Positions 33,129-34,326 of a stretch of DNA of 34,326 bases are shown piece after piece (position 1 is the first letter of the stretch; every line of letters begins with the position of its first letter). The position numbers and the translations under genes are program-made. The notes under the pieces are model-generated. The model made no database searches and was not told where the DNA came from. It saw nothing but the letters and a program-made list of their open reading frames with translations. This DNA is from Rhodospirillaceae bacterium (GTDB lineage: Bacteria > Pseudomonadota > Alphaproteobacteria > Rhodospirillales > UBA2165), in assembly GCA_018649725.1 (NCBI GenBank), contig JABIHH010000051.1, positions 1 through 34,326 of the forward strand, in the 5' to 3' direction.

Positions 33129-34111
33129 TGACCAAAAATTCGGCACAACCGCTTTTGGAAATTGAACATCTCGTCAAACATTTCGGCTTAAAGTCTCCCG
33201 GTATATTTGGTCGTTCACGGGGGACGGTTCATGCGTTAAACGATGTCTCATTTGCCATCCAAAAAGGTGAGACTCTGGCAATCGTTGGCGAGTCCGGCTG
33301 TGGCAAGTCGACATTAGCGCGTGTTATTACCGGCCTTCACCAACCCGATTTCGGCCAAATCACCTATGCGGGCAAAAATCTTCGGCAAAATATCCAAATG
33401 ATTTTCCAAGACCCTTTTGCGTCACTCAACCCCCGGCTTACCATCGGTGATATTATTGCCGAGCCTTTGATCATTCATAAACTCGGCACCCCGGCTGAGC
33501 GTCAAAAGCGCATTGAGGAAGTTCTCGAAAGTGTTAGCTTACAAAAAAGCGATGCGCAGAAATATCCGCATCAGTTCAGTGGTGGTCAACGTCAACGTAT
33601 CGCCATCGCTCGCGCGTTAATTTCAGAACCTGAGCTCATCATTGCGGACGAGCCGCTATCGGCATTGGACGTCTCGATACAAAGTCAAATTCTAAATCTG
33701 CTTATGAAAATAAAAGCCGCGCGAGAATTAACCTATTTGTTTATCAGCCATGATCTGGCTTCAGTAGCTCATATTGCCGACCGCGTCATCGTTATGTATT
33801 TGGGGCAAATTGTCGAATCGGGAGACTGCGAATCAATATTTAACAATCCGATCCATCCCTACACTCAAGCGTTGATTTTAGCAGCACCGGCTATCGGAAT
33901 AGGCAAGCGTCAAAAAAGCACCTTAATAGTCGGTGAATCTGCCAGCCCTCTGGCGCCACCGACCGGCTGTTTCTACCACCCCAGATGTCCAAAATCACTA
34001 GATTCTTGCGGGATAGAGGCACCTACTCTCAGCCCGGCACTGGGTGAGAACAATTCTCACCTCGTCGCCTGCCCAATTGCTCTGAATGATAGAAATTTGA
34101 CGGTTTCCTAA
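33128..34111 (+). CDS. Oligopeptide/dipeptide ABC transporter ATPase (OppF/DppF type)
   Basis: 327 residues; second ATPase of the pair. Walker [13 protein letters not shown], signature [15 protein letters not shown], Walker [15 protein letters not shown]-loop [13 protein letters not shown], and the oligopeptide tail [15 protein letters not shown]. The ATG overlaps the previous stop (TAATG), so translation is coupled. OppD and OppF together energise one import system, whose binding protein may be at 24892 or outside the window. Confidence 0.9.
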   Translation: MTKNSAQPLLEIEHLVKHFGLKSPGIFGRSRGTVHALNDVSFAIQKGETLAIVGESGCGKSTLARVITGLHQPDFGQITYAGKNLRQNIQMIFQDPFASLNPRLTIGDIIAEPLIIHKLGTPAERQKRIEEVLESVSLQKSDAQKYPHQFSGGQRQRIAIARALISEPELIIADEPLSALDVSIQSQILNLLMKIKAARELTYLFISHDLASVAHIADRVIVMYLGQIVESGDCESIFNNPIHPYTQALILAAPAIGIGKRQKSTLIVGESASPLAPPTGCFYHPRCPKSLDSCGIEAPTLSPALGENNSHLVACPIALNDRNLTVS

Positions 34112-34156
34112 ATAAGCTTGAAATAACGCTAACAACATTTGCTTTTACCTAAAAAA

Positions 34157-34321
34157 ATGCCGTATATTTTTTTAATAGTTTATTTAGCCAATTTGATGAG
34201 CTTGAGTATTTTTGTCGACAAACAAACATCAAAAGGACTAACCAGCCCGAGCGATGAATTGTATGACAGCCTCATTAACATTAATTTGAATATTGCTGAA
34301 GGTTTGATGGAAGGCGAGTAA
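34157..34321 (+). CDS. Small membrane protein before the next transporter gene
   Basis: 54 residues from ATG 34157: a hydrophobic start (MPYIFLIVYLANLMSLSIF) then a polar tail with SPSDELYDSLININLN and EGLMEGE. Base composition is much more AT-rich than the neighbours. There is no good ribosome site, which is against it. In favour, its stop forms TAATG with an ATG at 34321 that is probably the start of the next gene. It may be a small accessory protein of the ABC system or chance. An in-frame TTG at 34139 would add six residues. Confidence 0.4.
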   Translation: MPYIFLIVYLANLMSLSIFVDKQTSKGLTSPSDELYDSLININLNIAEGLMEGE

Positions 34322-34326
34322 TGCCC

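Noticed and set aside
34080..34160. Terminator after the second ABC ATPase
   Set aside because: The region is AT-rich but I find no convincing stem before a T-run; the following small frame suggests transcription continues.
1..34326. CRISPR array, tRNA, rRNA or insertion sequence
   Set aside because: I see no repeat-spacer pattern, cloverleaf, ribosomal sequence or transposase, though a short or diverged RNA could be missed by eye.

Overview
This window looks like a piece of an alphaproteobacterial chromosome with moderate GC (about half) and compact packing. The taxonomic evidence is protein-level: an LdtR-like MarR regulator, an ELM1-family protein, the alphaproteobacterial style of orotate phosphoribosyltransferase, and a hemN with an FNR/FixK-type box. 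A free-living, probably aquatic Rhodospirillales-like organism fits, but I cannot fix the genus. I see no tRNA, rRNA, CRISPR array, insertion sequence or phage gene.

Layout. (1) 1-8367, minus strand: a tight run of eight genes read from ilvD down to a truncated sugar-nucleotide epimerase, with a split transketolase, a 2-hydroxyacid dehydrogenase, a B12-binding radical SAM enzyme, a haloacid-dehalogenase-type hydrolase and a 3-hydroxyisobutyrate-dehydrogenase-type enzyme. (2) 8470-10690: a GmhB-like phosphatase, a cytosolic-type sulfotransferase and a MarR regulator. (3) 10708-13066, minus strand: a small Flp/Tad pilus locus, flp - 51-residue small protein - tadG-like - tadE-like. The two most upstream genes each sit behind an RNA leader that matches the cyclic di-GMP-I (GEMM-I) riboswitch. 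(4) 13341-16265, plus strand: rhodanese, HupE/UreJ-like membrane protein, Hsp20, then a scarred second TadE locus. (5) 16267-20053: an unknown helical protein, hemN, an ELM1-family protein and hspQ. (6) 20050-24023, minus strand: two tandem TPR-sulfotransferase fusions. (7) 24158-29101: pyrE, a peptide-type substrate-binding protein, NnrS, an alpha/beta hydrolase and a small exported protein. (8) 29279-34326, plus strand: an ACP-acyl ligase-acyltransferase fusion followed by two oligopeptide-type ABC ATPases and a small membrane protein that is start-stop coupled to the next gene.

The most interesting system is the pilus locus. Both leaders keep the P2 tetraloop stem, the conserved joining segments and the ligand-contacting G and C of GEMM-I RNAs while their P3 stems differ in sequence, which argues for selected RNA structure. 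In both, the Shine-Dalgarno lies in the 3' strand of the closing stem, so cyclic di-GMP may control translation directly. The second switch controls a 51-residue membrane-like protein that I do not recognise. A second notable promoter is that of hemN, where an FNR-type box, a -10 element and the ATG are spaced so that the transcript may be leaderless.

Several convergent gene pairs overlap or are separated by only a few bases (9144/9151, 16265/16267, 18601-18615, 20050-20053, 26547/26551), so there is little room for intrinsic terminators.
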